A DNA stretch of 61,246 bases from an uncultured Burkholderiales bacterium (GTDB lineage: Bacteria; Pseudomonadota; Gammaproteobacteria; Burkholderiales; Burkholderiaceae_C): assembly GCA_903871545.1 (NCBI GenBank), contig CAIQHG010000050.1, forward strand, positions 1-61,246, written 5' to 3'. Under the pieces are notes generated by a model. That model had not been told where the DNA came from. It did no database searches and saw only the letters and a program-made list of their open reading frames with translations. The translations under genes and the position numbers were made by a program. Position 1 is the stretch's first letter. Every line of letters starts with the position of its first letter. Shown here in pieces: positions 51,251-60,769 of this stretch.

Positions 51251-52630
51251 TCACCTCGGCATTCCCGGGAAACCAGGGCCGCCCATACCCTTCATTCCCC
51301 CTAGTCGCTTCATCATCTTCATCAGGCCCCCACCCTTCATCTGCTTCATCATCTGCTGCATTTGCTCAAACTCTTTGAGCATCCGGTTGACATCTTGAAC
51401 CTGAACGCCTGCGCCCCCTGCGATGCGTCTTTTGCGGGTGGCTTTGATCAACTCAGGTTTGCTGCGCTCTTTGGGTGTCATGCTGTGAATGATGCCTTGT
51501 TTTCTGAGCATATCGCGCTCGACCTTGGACAGATCAGTGCCGCTTGCTTTAGAGGCAATTTGAGAGGGCATTTTCTCCATCAAACTGGCCAAGCCCCCCA
51601 TCTGATTCATTTGCTGAATTTGAGCTAAAAAATCGTTTAAATCAAAATCGCTACCGCTTTTAAGTTTTTGTGCAAGCTTCTCCGCTGCTTGTACGTTTAC
51701 ACTGGAGGTAACTTGCTCGACGAGCGCCACAATATCGCCCATCCCAAGCACTCGTCCCGCGTGTCTTTGTGCGTCAAAGACCTCTAACCCGTCAATTTTT
51801 TCGCTGGTACCCGCAAATTTTAGAGGCGCTCCCGTGATTTGTCTCACTGACAGAGCCGCCCCTCCCCTTGAGTCCCCATCGAGTTTGGTAAGCACAATGC
51901 CCGTTAAGGGCAAAGCGTCATTAAACGCTTTGGCCGTGTTGGCTGCGTCTTGACCTAGCATGGCGTCGACCACAAAAAGGGTTTCAACTGGCTTGATAGC
52001 AGAGTGCAGGTCTTTGATCTCTTTCATCAAAACCTCATCAATACCAAGGCGTCCCGCGGTGTCTATTAATAAGACATCAAAGTAATGTTTTTTTGCAAAA
52101 TCCAAAGCGGCGAGCGCTATGTCCACGGGTCGTTGATCTACAGTGCTCTCAAACCACTGGGCCCCGGCTTGCGCGGTTACGGTTTTAAGTTGCTCAATGG
52201 CGGCTGGGCGGTAAATATCGGTTGATACCGTAAGCACCTTCTTGCCGCGTTTGGTCATTAAATGTTTGGCCAATTTAGCCGTTGTGGTGGTCTTACCTGC
52301 GCCTTGTAATCCAGCCATCAAAATAACAGCGGGGGGCTGAGCCGCTAGGTTAATGTCTGATACGCCTTCCCCCATGGTTGCGGCCAGCTCTTTTTGAACG
52401 ATGCTCACTAACACTTGTCCAGGCTTTAAAGAGCTGATCACCTCCTGACCTAAAGCCTTCTCCTTCACCCTAGCAATAAAATCTTTGATCACTGGCAAGG
52501 CCACATCCGCCTCGATCAGCGCAATACGGACCTCGCGCAGCATCTCAGACACGTTGGACTCAGTAATGCGAGCTTGTCCACTGATGTGTTTGATTAAACC
52601 GGAGAGCTTATCGGTGAGTAAACTGGCCAT
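51251..52630 (-). CDS. ffh: Signal recognition particle protein Ffh
   Basis: Ffh binds signal sequences of nascent membrane proteins and 4.5S RNA. The 459 residues comprise the N domain (MASLLTDKLSGLIKHISGQA), GTPase G domain (P-loop GLQGAGKTTTTAKL, DTAGRLG, TKLDGDSRGGAALS) and the M domain with a Met-rich end (QMQQMMKQMKGGGLMKMMK, GMGGPGFPGMPR) and the RNA-binding SKVERDMLRKQGIIHSMTPKE. The gene converges with miaB and diverges from serC. The 4.5S RNA gene was not found in the window. Confidence 0.98.
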   Translation of the reverse strand: MASLLTDKLSGLIKHISGQARITESNVSEMLREVRIALIEADVALPVIKDFIARVKEKALGQEVISSLKPGQVLVSIVQKELAATMGEGVSDINLAAQPPAVILMAGLQGAGKTTTTAKLAKHLMTKRGKKVLTVSTDIYRPAAIEQLKTVTAQAGAQWFESTVDQRPVDIALAALDFAKKHYFDVLLIDTAGRLGIDEVLMKEIKDLHSAIKPVETLFVVDAMLGQDAANTAKAFNDALPLTGIVLTKLDGDSRGGAALSVRQITGAPLKFAGTSEKIDGLEVFDAQRHAGRVLGMGDIVALVEQVTSSVNVQAAEKLAQKLKSGSDFDLNDFLAQIQQMNQMGGLASLMEKMPSQIASKASGTDLSKVERDMLRKQGIIHSMTPKERSKPELIKATRKRRIAGGAGVQVQDVNRMLKEFEQMQQMMKQMKGGGLMKMMKRLGGMKGMGGPGFPGMPR

Positions 52631-52863
52631 TGAATGAGTTTTCCGAGTTAAATGGGATTAGGTAAAGAAACAATACCCAAAACCAGAAATATAAAAATTC
52701 GATTTTACCCTTGACCGCTTAACATTGGATCTGCGAGCGCGTTGGACGCAAGGGATCCCTATCGGATTCTCAAAAAGCAATCAGTTTTGATTTAATAGTA
52801 ATACACTTAAAGCAGTCAACTGTGCAAAAAATTCCTAAACTGAATGCCTGACATAACACCACT

Positions 52864-54039
52864 TTGAACCCTTTGAACTCATTAACCTCTTTGAGCGCTC
52901 ACAAACTAACTGCTCACGAACGCAATTTACTGAACTTCTCGGGTGGGCCAGGCGCGTTGCCTGAGCCAGTTTTGGTTCAGGTTCAACAAGCCATTGAAGC
53001 CGTTCCTGAGGTGGGATTATCCGTTTTAGGCATCAGTCATCGCTCCAAGTGGTTTACGGATTTGGTCTTAGACACCGAAGAGCGTGTTAAAAGATTGTTG
53101 TCCTTAAAAAACGATTACAAGGTGCTCTTTTTGCAAGGGGGAGCAACCCAGCAATTCTCAACCATTTCTGCCGCTTTTAACCGAAATCCCAATTGGCCAG
53201 CTGAGTACTTAGATACCGGGTACTGGAGTGCTAAGTCTATTGAGGGCGCCAAGCCTCTGAAGGATGGATCAACTCAAAGCGACCCAACGCTAAAAGTAGT
53301 TTGGAGCGGCAAGGAGTTGAACTACTCTCAGTTACCAAGGAACAAAGATTTGGTATTGAGTCCAAATGCCTCCTATTTTCATTACATATCCAATGAAACG
53401 GTAGAGGGTCTGCAATTTAAAGAGTTAATGGGTCTGCCCACTGTGCCCCGTATTTGTGATATGTCCTCAGACTTCTTGTCCGCACCCATCCAAGCGCAGG
53501 AGTACTCACTCATTTACGCTCATGCTCAGAAAAACCTGGGCCCTGCAGGGGTCACCGTCGTCGTCGTTAAAGACAGCATGCTCAGTTTGATGCCCAAAGA
53601 GTTTCCCGCATTTTTAGATTACCGTGTCCACGCAAAAGCGCATTCAAATTTCAACACGCCCCCCGTATTTGCCATTTATGTGGTGAATTTAATTACAAAG
53701 TGGCTAGAACTTGAGGTGGGAGGACTGGCTCAGATGGGACAGTTGAACAAGCGTAAGGCGGACCTTTTATACGCGCAAATCGACCAAAGCCAAGGCTTTT
53801 ATAAAAGCACGGCAGATATTTCAAACCGTTCCTTGATGAACGTCACCTTTCGTCTAAATTCCCCTGAACAGGAGTCCGCTTTCTTAGAGCAGTCTAAGGC
53901 ACAAGGATTCTCAGGCTTGGAGGGTCACCGATCAGTCGGAGGAGTCAGAGCCTCACTTTATAACGGCGTTACTTTGCAGGCCACACAAGAGTTGACTCGG
54001 TTTATGGACTATTTCAAAAACACGGACCCAAGGATTTAA
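52864..54039 (+). CDS. serC: Phosphoserine aminotransferase SerC
   Basis: SerC makes 3-phosphoserine from 3-phosphohydroxypyruvate in serine synthesis, and acts also in vitamin B6 synthesis. Family motifs: NFSGGPGALPEPVL at the start of the fold, VLGISHRSKWF, FLQGGATQQFS, HYISNETVEGLQF, CDMSSDF and the PLP-lysine region YAHAQKNLGPAGVTVV, ending with GHRSVGGVRASLYNGV. The start is uncertain: the TTG at 52864 gives 391 residues, about 20 more than usual, and no ribosome site is evident; other in-frame TTG codons follow. Confidence 0.96.
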   Translation: MNPLNSLTSLSAHKLTAHERNLLNFSGGPGALPEPVLVQVQQAIEAVPEVGLSVLGISHRSKWFTDLVLDTEERVKRLLSLKNDYKVLFLQGGATQQFSTISAAFNRNPNWPAEYLDTGYWSAKSIEGAKPLKDGSTQSDPTLKVVWSGKELNYSQLPRNKDLVLSPNASYFHYISNETVEGLQFKELMGLPTVPRICDMSSDFLSAPIQAQEYSLIYAHAQKNLGPAGVTVVVVKDSMLSLMPKEFPAFLDYRVHAKAHSNFNTPPVFAIYVVNLITKWLELEVGGLAQMGQLNKRKADLLYAQIDQSQGFYKSTADISNRSLMNVTFRLNSPEQESAFLEQSKAQGFSGLEGHRSVGGVRASLYNGVTLQATQELTRFMDYFKNTDPRI

Positions 54040-54073
54040 TTAATTATCTCCCCCTTTAGTTAAAATATCCTCT

Positions 54074-54883
54074 ATGAATCTCACCCATCTATCGACCTTT
54101 TGTTTGGTTACAAACCTCTTAGCTGCCCTGACCTACGCGGTTGGTGCGCTATGGGTTCGCCGGAACGATGAGACAGTTGGACTAAAAGTGCTCATTAGCG
54201 GCGCTTTCTTTCACGCCCTAGGTATTATGAGCAGCATGTTCGGTGAGGACGGGCAACCACAGTTTGGTTTTGCGCCCGCACTCTCAGCGACGACTTGGCT
54301 CGTTCTAGTTATTTACACACTCGAGCACTGGAAGATCCCGCAACTGCGAGTGCACGGTGGCTTGGCTGCGCTGGGCACATTTAGCGTCATCTTAAGCTTG
54401 GCTTTTGCTGGGCACCCACTGCACCTGCAGTCTTCGCCTTGGCTACCTTTGCACTGGATGTTTGGAATGGCGTCTTACGGTCTATTTGCTGTGGCTGTAG
54501 TGCACGCAGCCCTAATGCAAAGGGCGGAGAGAAAAATGCGCTTGGCACTAGACAACCAAACAGGTCTTCCCCTATTGACCCTTGAGAGACTCACTTTTAG
54601 ATTTGTTAAGTCCGGTTTTATTCTTCTTACAGCCACATTGATTGCTGGAGTGTGGTTCGCAGATGAGCTATACGGGCCCGCTCACGCACTCAGGTTTGAT
54701 CACAAAACGGTCTTCGCCGTCCTTTCTTGGATCACCACAGGAACTCTTTTGTTGGGCAGAAATAAGTTGGGCTGGCGCGGTGCAATTGCGTCAAGAATAC
54801 TTTATGTGAGCGCTGCTTTATTGCTATTGTCCTACATCGGTTCACGGTTTGTAGTTGAAGTTATTTTGGGTAGAGCTTTGTGA
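54074..54883 (+). CDS. CcsA/YpjD-like cytochrome c assembly membrane protein
   Basis: The 269-residue protein has eight membrane helices and belongs to the CcsA/CcmC/HemX group (YpjD type in E. coli). Visible elements are FFHALGIMSSMFGEDG, the periplasmic loop with conserved His and Trp (HPLHLQSSPWLPLHWMFGMASYG) and RFDHKTVFAVLSWITTGTLL, with His and Trp in haem-handling positions. In Burkholderiales such a gene near ffh and ampD is common. A specific role in cytochrome c maturation is not shown by sequence alone. It overlaps the next gene by four bases. Confidence 0.85.
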   Translation: MNLTHLSTFCLVTNLLAALTYAVGALWVRRNDETVGLKVLISGAFFHALGIMSSMFGEDGQPQFGFAPALSATTWLVLVIYTLEHWKIPQLRVHGGLAALGTFSVILSLAFAGHPLHLQSSPWLPLHWMFGMASYGLFAVAVVHAALMQRAERKMRLALDNQTGLPLLTLERLTFRFVKSGFILLTATLIAGVWFADELYGPAHALRFDHKTVFAVLSWITTGTLLLGRNKLGWRGAIASRILYVSAALLLLSYIGSRFVVEVILGRAL

Positions 54884-55104
54884 AATACCTGATCATATTA
54901 ATTATTTTATATTTTGTTTTTAGTTACTTACGCCGTCAACGACAAAGCGGCGAATCACCGGGTAAAGACTTTTCCGGCTCAAATCCACAAATCATGATTG
55001 AATGTAATGCTTGCGGGGTACATTTCCCTAAGACTGACGCTTTTACTGGGAAACTAGGCTCTTACTGTTGCGCGGCTCACCTCAAATCAAAAGAGAACGA
55101 TTAA
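54880..55104 (+). CDS. PP0621-family small zinc-ribbon membrane protein
   Basis: This 74-residue protein has one N-terminal membrane helix (YLIILIILYFVFSYL), a basic linker, and a cysteine-containing end (MIECNACGVHFPKTD ... SYCCAAHL) that resembles a small zinc ribbon. It fits the PP0621 family of proteobacterial proteins of unknown function that precede ampD. Its start overlaps ccsA and its stop overlaps the ampD start (TAATG), so the three genes are coupled. Confidence 0.82.
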   Translation: MKYLIILIILYFVFSYLRRQRQSGESPGKDFSGSNPQIMIECNACGVHFPKTDAFTGKLGSYCCAAHLKSKEND

Positions 55105-55691
55105 TGCACTCCACAGATTCAAAGTTATGGGTGGACGGTTGGTACCGATTTGCAAAACAGGTGCACTCTCCTAACTTCGGGCCAAGACCAGCGAACTGCA
55201 AAGTGCAGCTAGTTGTTATTCACTCAATCAGTTTGCCTCCAAATGAGTTTGGCTCAGACCATATTGAGCGTTTTTTTTGCAATGAACTCGACCACAACGC
55301 TCACCCCTACTTTAAAGGGCTAGAGGGGCTAAGAGTTTCGGCCCATTTCCTGATCAAAAGAAATTCAGACCTCGTTCAATTCGTCAGTTGTTTGGACCGA
55401 GCTTGGCACGCTGGAGAGTCTACATTCCACGGCAAAGAAAATTGCAATGATTTCTCCATCGGCATTGAGCTCGAGGGGGCCGAGTGGGCCGGCAGATTCG
55501 AGCCAGGACAATACGAAACACTAAGCGCTCTTTGCTCAAGCCTAATCGGCGAGTATCCGGTCCTACATTTTGCGGGTCATGAACACATCTCGCCGGGTCG
55601 AAAAAAAGATCCTGGGGACGGGTTTGTTTGGAGCAAGTTGCAAAGAAGTTTAGGTTTGCCTGACGTTTTTTTTCAACAAACCCGGGTCTGA
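55104..55691 (+). CDS. ampD: 1,6-anhydro-N-acetylmuramyl-L-alanine amidase AmpD
   Basis: AmpD is the cytoplasmic zinc amidase that cuts anhydromuropeptides in wall recycling and so keeps AmpC-type inducers low. The 195 residues carry the zinc and catalytic motifs: VVIHSISLPPNEFG (first His), VSAHFLIKRNSDLVQFV, RAWHAGESTF, NDFSIGIELEG and the final FAGHEHISPGRKKDPGDGF with His, Lys and Asp. The start ATG overlaps the stop of the previous gene (TAATG). No ampR or ampC neighbours are present. Confidence 0.95.
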   Translation: MHSTDSKLWVDGWYRFAKQVHSPNFGPRPANCKVQLVVIHSISLPPNEFGSDHIERFFCNELDHNAHPYFKGLEGLRVSAHFLIKRNSDLVQFVSCLDRAWHAGESTFHGKENCNDFSIGIELEGAEWAGRFEPGQYETLSALCSSLIGEYPVLHFAGHEHISPGRKKDPGDGFVWSKLQRSLGLPDVFFQQTRV

Positions 55692-56028
55692 TTTAAAAAA
55701 AGCAAGTTGTTTTTTACGATTTGAGGCTTTTTTTTATGGCAATTTAAACCACGAAATTAAAGAAATCTTAAATTTGATCCAACCTCAGGAAACTAAATTT
55801 GGGGCTAAAAAATCAGTAAATCTAATGAAGTGGGGCCGCAAGACATGAATTTTATTGACTGTGCAAGGCAAAATCTCTCAGAGCCCGCATTTAATCTATC
55901 TGCTGCTGCGAGAGTCCAGTATTTATGAGCTTCAAATGAGGGTATGAATTTAGACTCCAAACAGCAGACCAGATAGGGGTAAATTAGTACAAATATTTAT
56001 TTTTAAAAAAAAGTCAAAATAGTGCAAC
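55692..56028. other. Intergenic region between ampD and the nrd operators
   Basis: About 340 AT-rich bases without a credible gene. Runs such as AAAAAA-GCAAGTTG-TTTTTT close to the ampD stop could end transcription, but the stem is A:T only. The region runs into the two NrdR boxes. Confidence 0.4.
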
Positions 56029-56044
56029 ACACTACCCCTAGTGT
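56029..56044. promoter_or_regulatory. NrdR box 1
   Basis: ACACTACCCCTAGTGT agrees with the NrdR box consensus (ACACWATATMTWGTGT) at 13 of 16 positions, with both ACAC/GTGT ends perfect. It lies 32 bp (three helical turns) from a second box, the arrangement typical of NrdR-regulated nrd operons. Confidence 0.75.
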
Positions 56045-56060
56045 CTAGTAAACTCTACAG

Positions 56061-56076
56061 ACCCCAGATATAGTGT
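56061..56076. promoter_or_regulatory. NrdR box 2
   Basis: ACCCCAGATATAGTGT agrees at 13 of 16 positions, with a perfect right half ATAGTGT. Together with box 1 it should let the ATP/dATP-sensing repressor NrdR control nrdA. A GTG in frame with nrdA falls inside this box (56075), which argues against that GTG being the start. Confidence 0.75.
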
Positions 56077-56173
56077 GGGGCCCTCCAGATTCATTTTCCA
56101 ATTTCCGGTAGACTTTTGCATCTCAAACGTCTGTCTGGCGACGATTTACAAAAACAAAAGGTGTTTTAATCAT

Positions 56174-59137
56174 ATGCAAATAGCTTCTACTTCGGTTGGA
56201 TCTACCCAAAGTAATCTCCTGTCAGATGTTGATTTAAGTTCCGTTAATTTATCTAATCCAGGCAACGGCTTGGCTCAGTATCAGATCATTCGTCGCAACG
56301 GCGCCGTTGTCCCCTTTGAGCCAAGCAAGATTGCTGTGGCGATGATGAAAGCTTTCTTGGCCGTACACGGCACTCAAGGGGCGGCCTCTGCAAGCGTGAG
56401 AGAGACCGTTGAGGCTTTGACTCAGACAGTCATGCGCGCTTTGATGCGCTCACGCCCTGGAGGCGGCACATTTCACATAGAGGACGTACAAGACCACGTT
56501 GAGCTTGGACTGATGCGCGGCGGACACCACGAGATTGCAAGAGCTTACGTTTTATATAGAGAGCGACGCACCCAGGAGCGCTCAACACAAAAAGAGGCTG
56601 CCAAGCCCATTCACCCTGTACTGCACGTTTTAGACGGTGGACAGCGTGTTGAACTTGACATGGGCCGGCTCAAAGCTTTGATGGTCTCAGCCTGCGAGGG
56701 TCTCAGTGCAGATGTCAGTGCAGAGCCCATCATGAATGAGACACTCAGAAACTTATATGACGGCGTACCTATTGAAGAGGTTTACAAAGCCTCGATTTTG
56801 GCATCCAGAACATTGATTGAAAAAGATCCAGATTACACTTACGCAACTGCACGTCTTTTGATGCATACGATTGCCAAAGAGGTATTTGGACGAGAAGTTC
56901 CCCCTGAGCAGCGAGCTGCTCAGTACGTGGAGTACTTTCCTCAGTTTATTAATAAAGCAATTGAAAACGATTTGCTTGACGAGCGTTTAGGACAGTTTGA
57001 CTTGGCTCGCTTGGCTAAAGCGCTCAAAGCCGAGCGCGACCTGCAGTTTGACTATTTAGGTCTACAAACGCTTTATGACCGATATTTCTTGCACGTGCGC
57101 AAGCAAAGAATCGAATTGCCCCAGTCCTTCTTTATGCGTGTTGCGATGGGTTTGGCTCTGGATGAGATTGACCGGGAAGCAAGAGCTATTGAGTTTTATG
57201 AGGTACTTTCCTCATTTGACTTTATGTCCAGCACTCCTACTTTATTTAACAGTGGCACACTGCGCTCACAACTGTCGAGCTGCTATTTAACGACTGTTCC
57301 AGATGACTTAGACGGTATTTATGAGTCCATCAAAGAAAATGCTCTTTTATCCAAGTTTGCAGGCGGGTTGGGTAACGATTGGTCTAGGGTTCGCGCTTTA
57401 GGCTCACACATTAAGGGGACCAACGGGGAGTCCCAGGGTGTCGTGCCTTTCTTAAAAGTGGTCAACGACACAGCAGTTGCGGTCAACCAAGGCGGCAAGC
57501 GCAAGGGAGCCGTTTGCACGTACTTAGAGACATGGCATTTGGATATTGAGGAGTTTCTTGAGTTGCGCAAAAACACCGGGGACGACCGTCGCCGCACGCA
57601 TGACATGAACACAGCCAATTGGATTCCTGACCTTTTCATGCGCCGTGTGATGGAGAAAGGGACTTGGACACTTTTCTCACCCTCAGACGTCCCAGATTTG
57701 CATGACAAATACGGCGTCGCATTTGAGCAAGCTTACAACAAATACGAGGAGCTCGCACGCTCCGCAGAGCTCAAGCCCAGTAAGACTTTGCCTGCCGCCG
57801 ATTTGTGGAGAAAGATGCTATCTATGCTCTTTGAGACGGGGCACCCTTGGATTACTTTTAAAGACCCTTGTAATTTACGTTCACCCCAACAACACGTCGG
57901 TGTGGTTCACTCCTCGAACTTGTGTACTGAGATCACACTCAATACCAGTGACACCGAAACAGCGGTTTGTAACTTGGGGTCGGTCAATTTGCTACGCCAC
58001 CTCAAAGACGGCCCCAACGGGAAGACCGTAGATCACGAGAAGCTGCAAAAAACCATCATCACTGCCATGCGAATGTTGGACAACGTGATTGATATTAACT
58101 ACTACGCCGTTAAAAAAGCGCGTGACTCAAACGTTCGCCATCGTCCTGTGGGGTTGGGTTTGATGGCTTTTCAAGATGCGCTTTATGAGATGAGAATACC
58201 TTACGCCTCCCAAGAGGCTGTGGAGTTTGCAGACCGCTCGATGGAGGCTATTTGCTACCACGCTTATTGGGCGTCTACGGAGCTTGCAAAAGAGCGGGGA
58301 GCTTACTCCTCTTATAAAGGATCTTTGTGGGACAAGGGCATTCTTCCCTTAGACACGCTAGACTTACTCGAGCGCGAGAGGGGTGGATACGTCGAGGTTG
58401 ACCGCACTCAAACTCTAGACTGGGAGAGTTTGAGAAAGAAGATTGCCAAAGACGGTATGCGTAACTCTAACTGTGTCGCTATTGCTCCAACAGCTACGAT
58501 CTCCAACATCATCGGGGTTGACGCATCAATAGAGCCTTGTTTTGGCAACTTGTCGGTCAAGTCAAACTTGTCCGGCGAATTTACCATCATCAACTCCTAT
58601 TTAGTTCGTGACCTCAAACGCTTGGGACTTTGGGACGATGTTATGGTTATGGATCTAAAACATTTTGACGGCTCACTGCGCCCCATCGATAGAGTGCCAG
58701 AGAGTATCAAATCACTTTATGCAACTGCCTTTGAGGTGGAGACAAAGTGGTTGGTGGAGGCTGCGGCAAGACGACAAAAATGGATCGACCAAGCTCAGTC
58801 TTTGAACATTTATATGGCTGGAGCTTCTGGTAAAAAACTGGATGAAACTTACAAACTAGCATGGCTGCGCGGCCTTAAGACAACCTATTATCTGCGCACC
58901 ATGAGTGCCACACACGTTGAGAAATCAACCGTACACGGCAATCAACTCAACTCGGTTTCCTCTGGTGGCGGGGTGGGCTCTGGTGGCGCTGCCAACGCGA
59001 GCAGTGCTAATAGTGCGGCCACTAGCGCGCTTGACGCCGTCGCGCTTGCTGCTCGGGCACAACTCACTGAGAGTGTTGCCGCAACCGATATCAAGTTTTG
59101 TGGAGTGGACGACCCAACCTGCGAGTCTTGCCAGTGA
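56174..59137 (+). CDS. nrdA: Class Ia ribonucleotide reductase, alpha subunit NrdA
   Basis: NrdA reduces ribonucleoside diphosphates. From ATG 56174 it has 987 residues. Two ATP-cone regions are visible at the N-terminus: the first (YQIIRRNGAVVPFEPSKIAV ... ARAYVLYRERR) and a second (HVLDGGQRVELDMGRLKALM ... TARLLMHTIAKEVFG), as in Pseudomonas-type NrdA. Catalytic elements: FNSGTLRSQLSSCYLTT, SSNLCTEI with the thiyl Cys and Glu, VCNLGSVNLL, the TTYYLR tyrosines for radical transfer, and the C-terminal CESCQ thiol pair. The end has an Ala/Ser/Gly-rich linker. NrdR boxes and nrdB context support it. Confidence 0.97.
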   Translation: MQIASTSVGSTQSNLLSDVDLSSVNLSNPGNGLAQYQIIRRNGAVVPFEPSKIAVAMMKAFLAVHGTQGAASASVRETVEALTQTVMRALMRSRPGGGTFHIEDVQDHVELGLMRGGHHEIARAYVLYRERRTQERSTQKEAAKPIHPVLHVLDGGQRVELDMGRLKALMVSACEGLSADVSAEPIMNETLRNLYDGVPIEEVYKASILASRTLIEKDPDYTYATARLLMHTIAKEVFGREVPPEQRAAQYVEYFPQFINKAIENDLLDERLGQFDLARLAKALKAERDLQFDYLGLQTLYDRYFLHVRKQRIELPQSFFMRVAMGLALDEIDREARAIEFYEVLSSFDFMSSTPTLFNSGTLRSQLSSCYLTTVPDDLDGIYESIKENALLSKFAGGLGNDWSRVRALGSHIKGTNGESQGVVPFLKVVNDTAVAVNQGGKRKGAVCTYLETWHLDIEEFLELRKNTGDDRRRTHDMNTANWIPDLFMRRVMEKGTWTLFSPSDVPDLHDKYGVAFEQAYNKYEELARSAELKPSKTLPAADLWRKMLSMLFETGHPWITFKDPCNLRSPQQHVGVVHSSNLCTEITLNTSDTETAVCNLGSVNLLRHLKDGPNGKTVDHEKLQKTIITAMRMLDNVIDINYYAVKKARDSNVRHRPVGLGLMAFQDALYEMRIPYASQEAVEFADRSMEAICYHAYWASTELAKERGAYSSYKGSLWDKGILPLDTLDLLERERGGYVEVDRTQTLDWESLRKKIAKDGMRNSNCVAIAPTATISNIIGVDASIEPCFGNLSVKSNLSGEFTIINSYLVRDLKRLGLWDDVMVMDLKHFDGSLRPIDRVPESIKSLYATAFEVETKWLVEAAARRQKWIDQAQSLNIYMAGASGKKLDETYKLAWLRGLKTTYYLRTMSATHVEKSTVHGNQLNSVSSGGGVGSGGAANASSANSAATSALDAVALAARAQLTESVAATDIKFCGVDDPTCESCQ

Positions 59138-59170
59138 TTTTGGTCTGCAAGACTTTATAGCCCGGTTTAG

Positions 59171-59203
59171 CGTGCGTTTCAAACGCACGTTGAAGTTTTT
59201 TTT
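59171..59203 (+). terminator. Hairpin with T tract between nrdA and nrdB
   Basis: CGTGCGTTTCAAACGCACG (59171-59189) is a perfect inverted repeat (7-bp stem CGTGCGT/ACGCACG with 5-base loop, or more), followed after six bases by eight T. This looks like an intrinsic terminator or attenuator 33 bases after nrdA and 130 bases before nrdB. Confidence 0.7.
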
Positions 59204-59331
59204 ACTAACCCGTGTTGCCTTGCATTGATTAACACTCGATGTAATTTGACAACACTCAACGAGGCAGAGTGCTTTTAAATCTTTGAGTTTATAGCGCTTG
59301 CATTCATAATCATACAAATGGAAATTTACAT

Positions 59332-60603
59332 ATGCTGACTTGGGAAGATGATTCAACTCCTTTAGCGACAACGCCCTCGCTGGCCAACCTTGGAGTGCTA
59401 GACACGATTAGCCCAACAAGCGAGGCGACTGCGCCGACTTTGCCCTCTTTGTCTGTTAGAACGCTCAATGACGGCGCCCGCATACCTGCGCCGCAGGTAC
59501 AAGCTCAAGTTACTGCCCAACAAAAGCTTTCACCAACAGACTTTGCGGGTACACCCGCAGCGCAGACAGCGGCTCCTGCTGAGAACCGCCGCGTTAACGC
59601 AGCGGACAAAAGAATTATCAATGGCCAGACCGATGTGAACCAGCTCGTTCCGTTTAAATACAAATGGGCATGGGAGAAATATCTAGCGACTTGCGCCAAC
59701 CACTGGATGCCTCAAGAGGTCAACATGACACGAGATATCGCTCTTTGGAAAGACCCCAACGGGTTGACTGAGGACGAGCGCCGAATTGTTAAGCGTAACC
59801 TAGGCTTCTTTGTAACTGCAGACTCACTTGCTGCAAACAACATTGTTCTTGGCACTTATCGTCACATTACGGCCCCTGAGTGCAGACAATTTTTACTGCG
59901 TCAAGCCTTTGAGGAAGCCATCCACACTCATGCTTACCAGTATATTGTGGAGTCTTTAGGGCTTGAGGAAAGTGAGATTTTCAACGCATACCACGAAGTT
60001 CAATCCATTCGCGACAAAGATGAGTTTTTGATTCCCTATATTGACGCGATCATGGATCCCAACTTTAAGACAGGTACACCAGAGAACGATCAAATACTGT
60101 TGAAGTCTCTTATTGTGTTTGCTTGTCTAATGGAAGGTCTATTCTTCTATGTCGGTTTCACACAAATTTTAGCGCTCGGTCGGCAAAACAAAATGACGGG
60201 CGCTGCAGAGCAGTACCAGTACATCTTGCGTGATGAGTCGATGCACTGTAATTTTGGTATTGATTTGATCAACCAAATCAAGCTTGAAAATCCACAGTTA
60301 TGGACTAATGAATTTAAGGCCGAAATTAAAGAAATCTTTGCAAAAGCGGTGGAACTTGAATACAAATATGCAGAGGACACGATGCCAAGAGGCGTTTTGG
60401 GCATGAACGCATCTATGTTCAAAGGCTACCTCCGCTACATTGCTAACCGGCGCGCAACGCAAATTGGTCTGGAGATGTTGTTTCCTAATGAAGAAAATCC
60501 ATTTCCCTGGATGAGTGAGATGATTGATCTCAAGAAAGAGCGTAACTTCTTTGAGACCCGAGTCATTGAGTACCAGTCAGGCGGTGCGCTGTCTTGGGAT
60601 TAA
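59332..60603 (+). CDS. nrdB: Class Ia ribonucleotide reductase, beta subunit NrdB
   Basis: NrdB holds the diiron-tyrosyl radical used by NrdA. In the 423 residues the metal ligands are Asp164 (VTADSLA), Glu195 and His198 ([10 protein letters not shown]), Glu268 (LMEGLFFY), Glu302 and His305 (RDESMH), with radical Tyr202 four residues after His198; the spacings equal those of E. coli. The C-terminal tail ([16 protein letters not shown]) docks on NrdA. The first ~85 residues are a Thr/Pro/Ala-rich extension not needed for the fold; ATG 59332 follows TACAAATGG rather than a good ribosome site, so a later start cannot be excluded. Confidence 0.97.
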   Translation: MLTWEDDSTPLATTPSLANLGVLDTISPTSEATAPTLPSLSVRTLNDGARIPAPQVQAQVTAQQKLSPTDFAGTPAAQTAAPAENRRVNAADKRIINGQTDVNQLVPFKYKWAWEKYLATCANHWMPQEVNMTRDIALWKDPNGLTEDERRIVKRNLGFFVTADSLAANNIVLGTYRHITAPECRQFLLRQAFEEAIHTHAYQYIVESLGLEESEIFNAYHEVQSIRDKDEFLIPYIDAIMDPNFKTGTPENDQILLKSLIVFACLMEGLFFYVGFTQILALGRQNKMTGAAEQYQYILRDESMHCNFGIDLINQIKLENPQLWTNEFKAEIKEIFAKAVELEYKYAEDTMPRGVLGMNASMFKGYLRYIANRRATQIGLEMLFPNEENPFPWMSEMIDLKKERNFFETRVIEYQSGGALSWD

Positions 60604-60623
60604 TTCTTCAACTCTTTCTTAGG

Positions 60624-60659
60624 CTTCTTAAGTTTCTTAAGTTTCTTAAGTTTCTTAAG
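60624..60659. repeat. 9-bp tandem repeat (TTTCTTAAG)4
   Basis: Four copies of TTTCTTAAG (the first with C for the leading T) lie 20-56 bases after the nrdB stop. Each unit contains the palindrome CTTAAG. It may serve as a weak transcription end; no function is certain. Confidence 0.85.
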
Positions 60660-60769
60660 ATAAGGGGGAGTTAGGTCAGAAAATTCGGTCTGTAGTTCAT
60701 TTTTTCGCCTCACGTGCAAACCAGATGTTTTGGGTGGGCGTTCAACTTGAGCTCAGACTCAACCGCGTT

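Noticed and set aside
59229..59244. Third NrdR box before nrdB (ACACTCGATGTAATTT)
   Set aside because: Only the left half agrees with the consensus; the GTGT end is missing.
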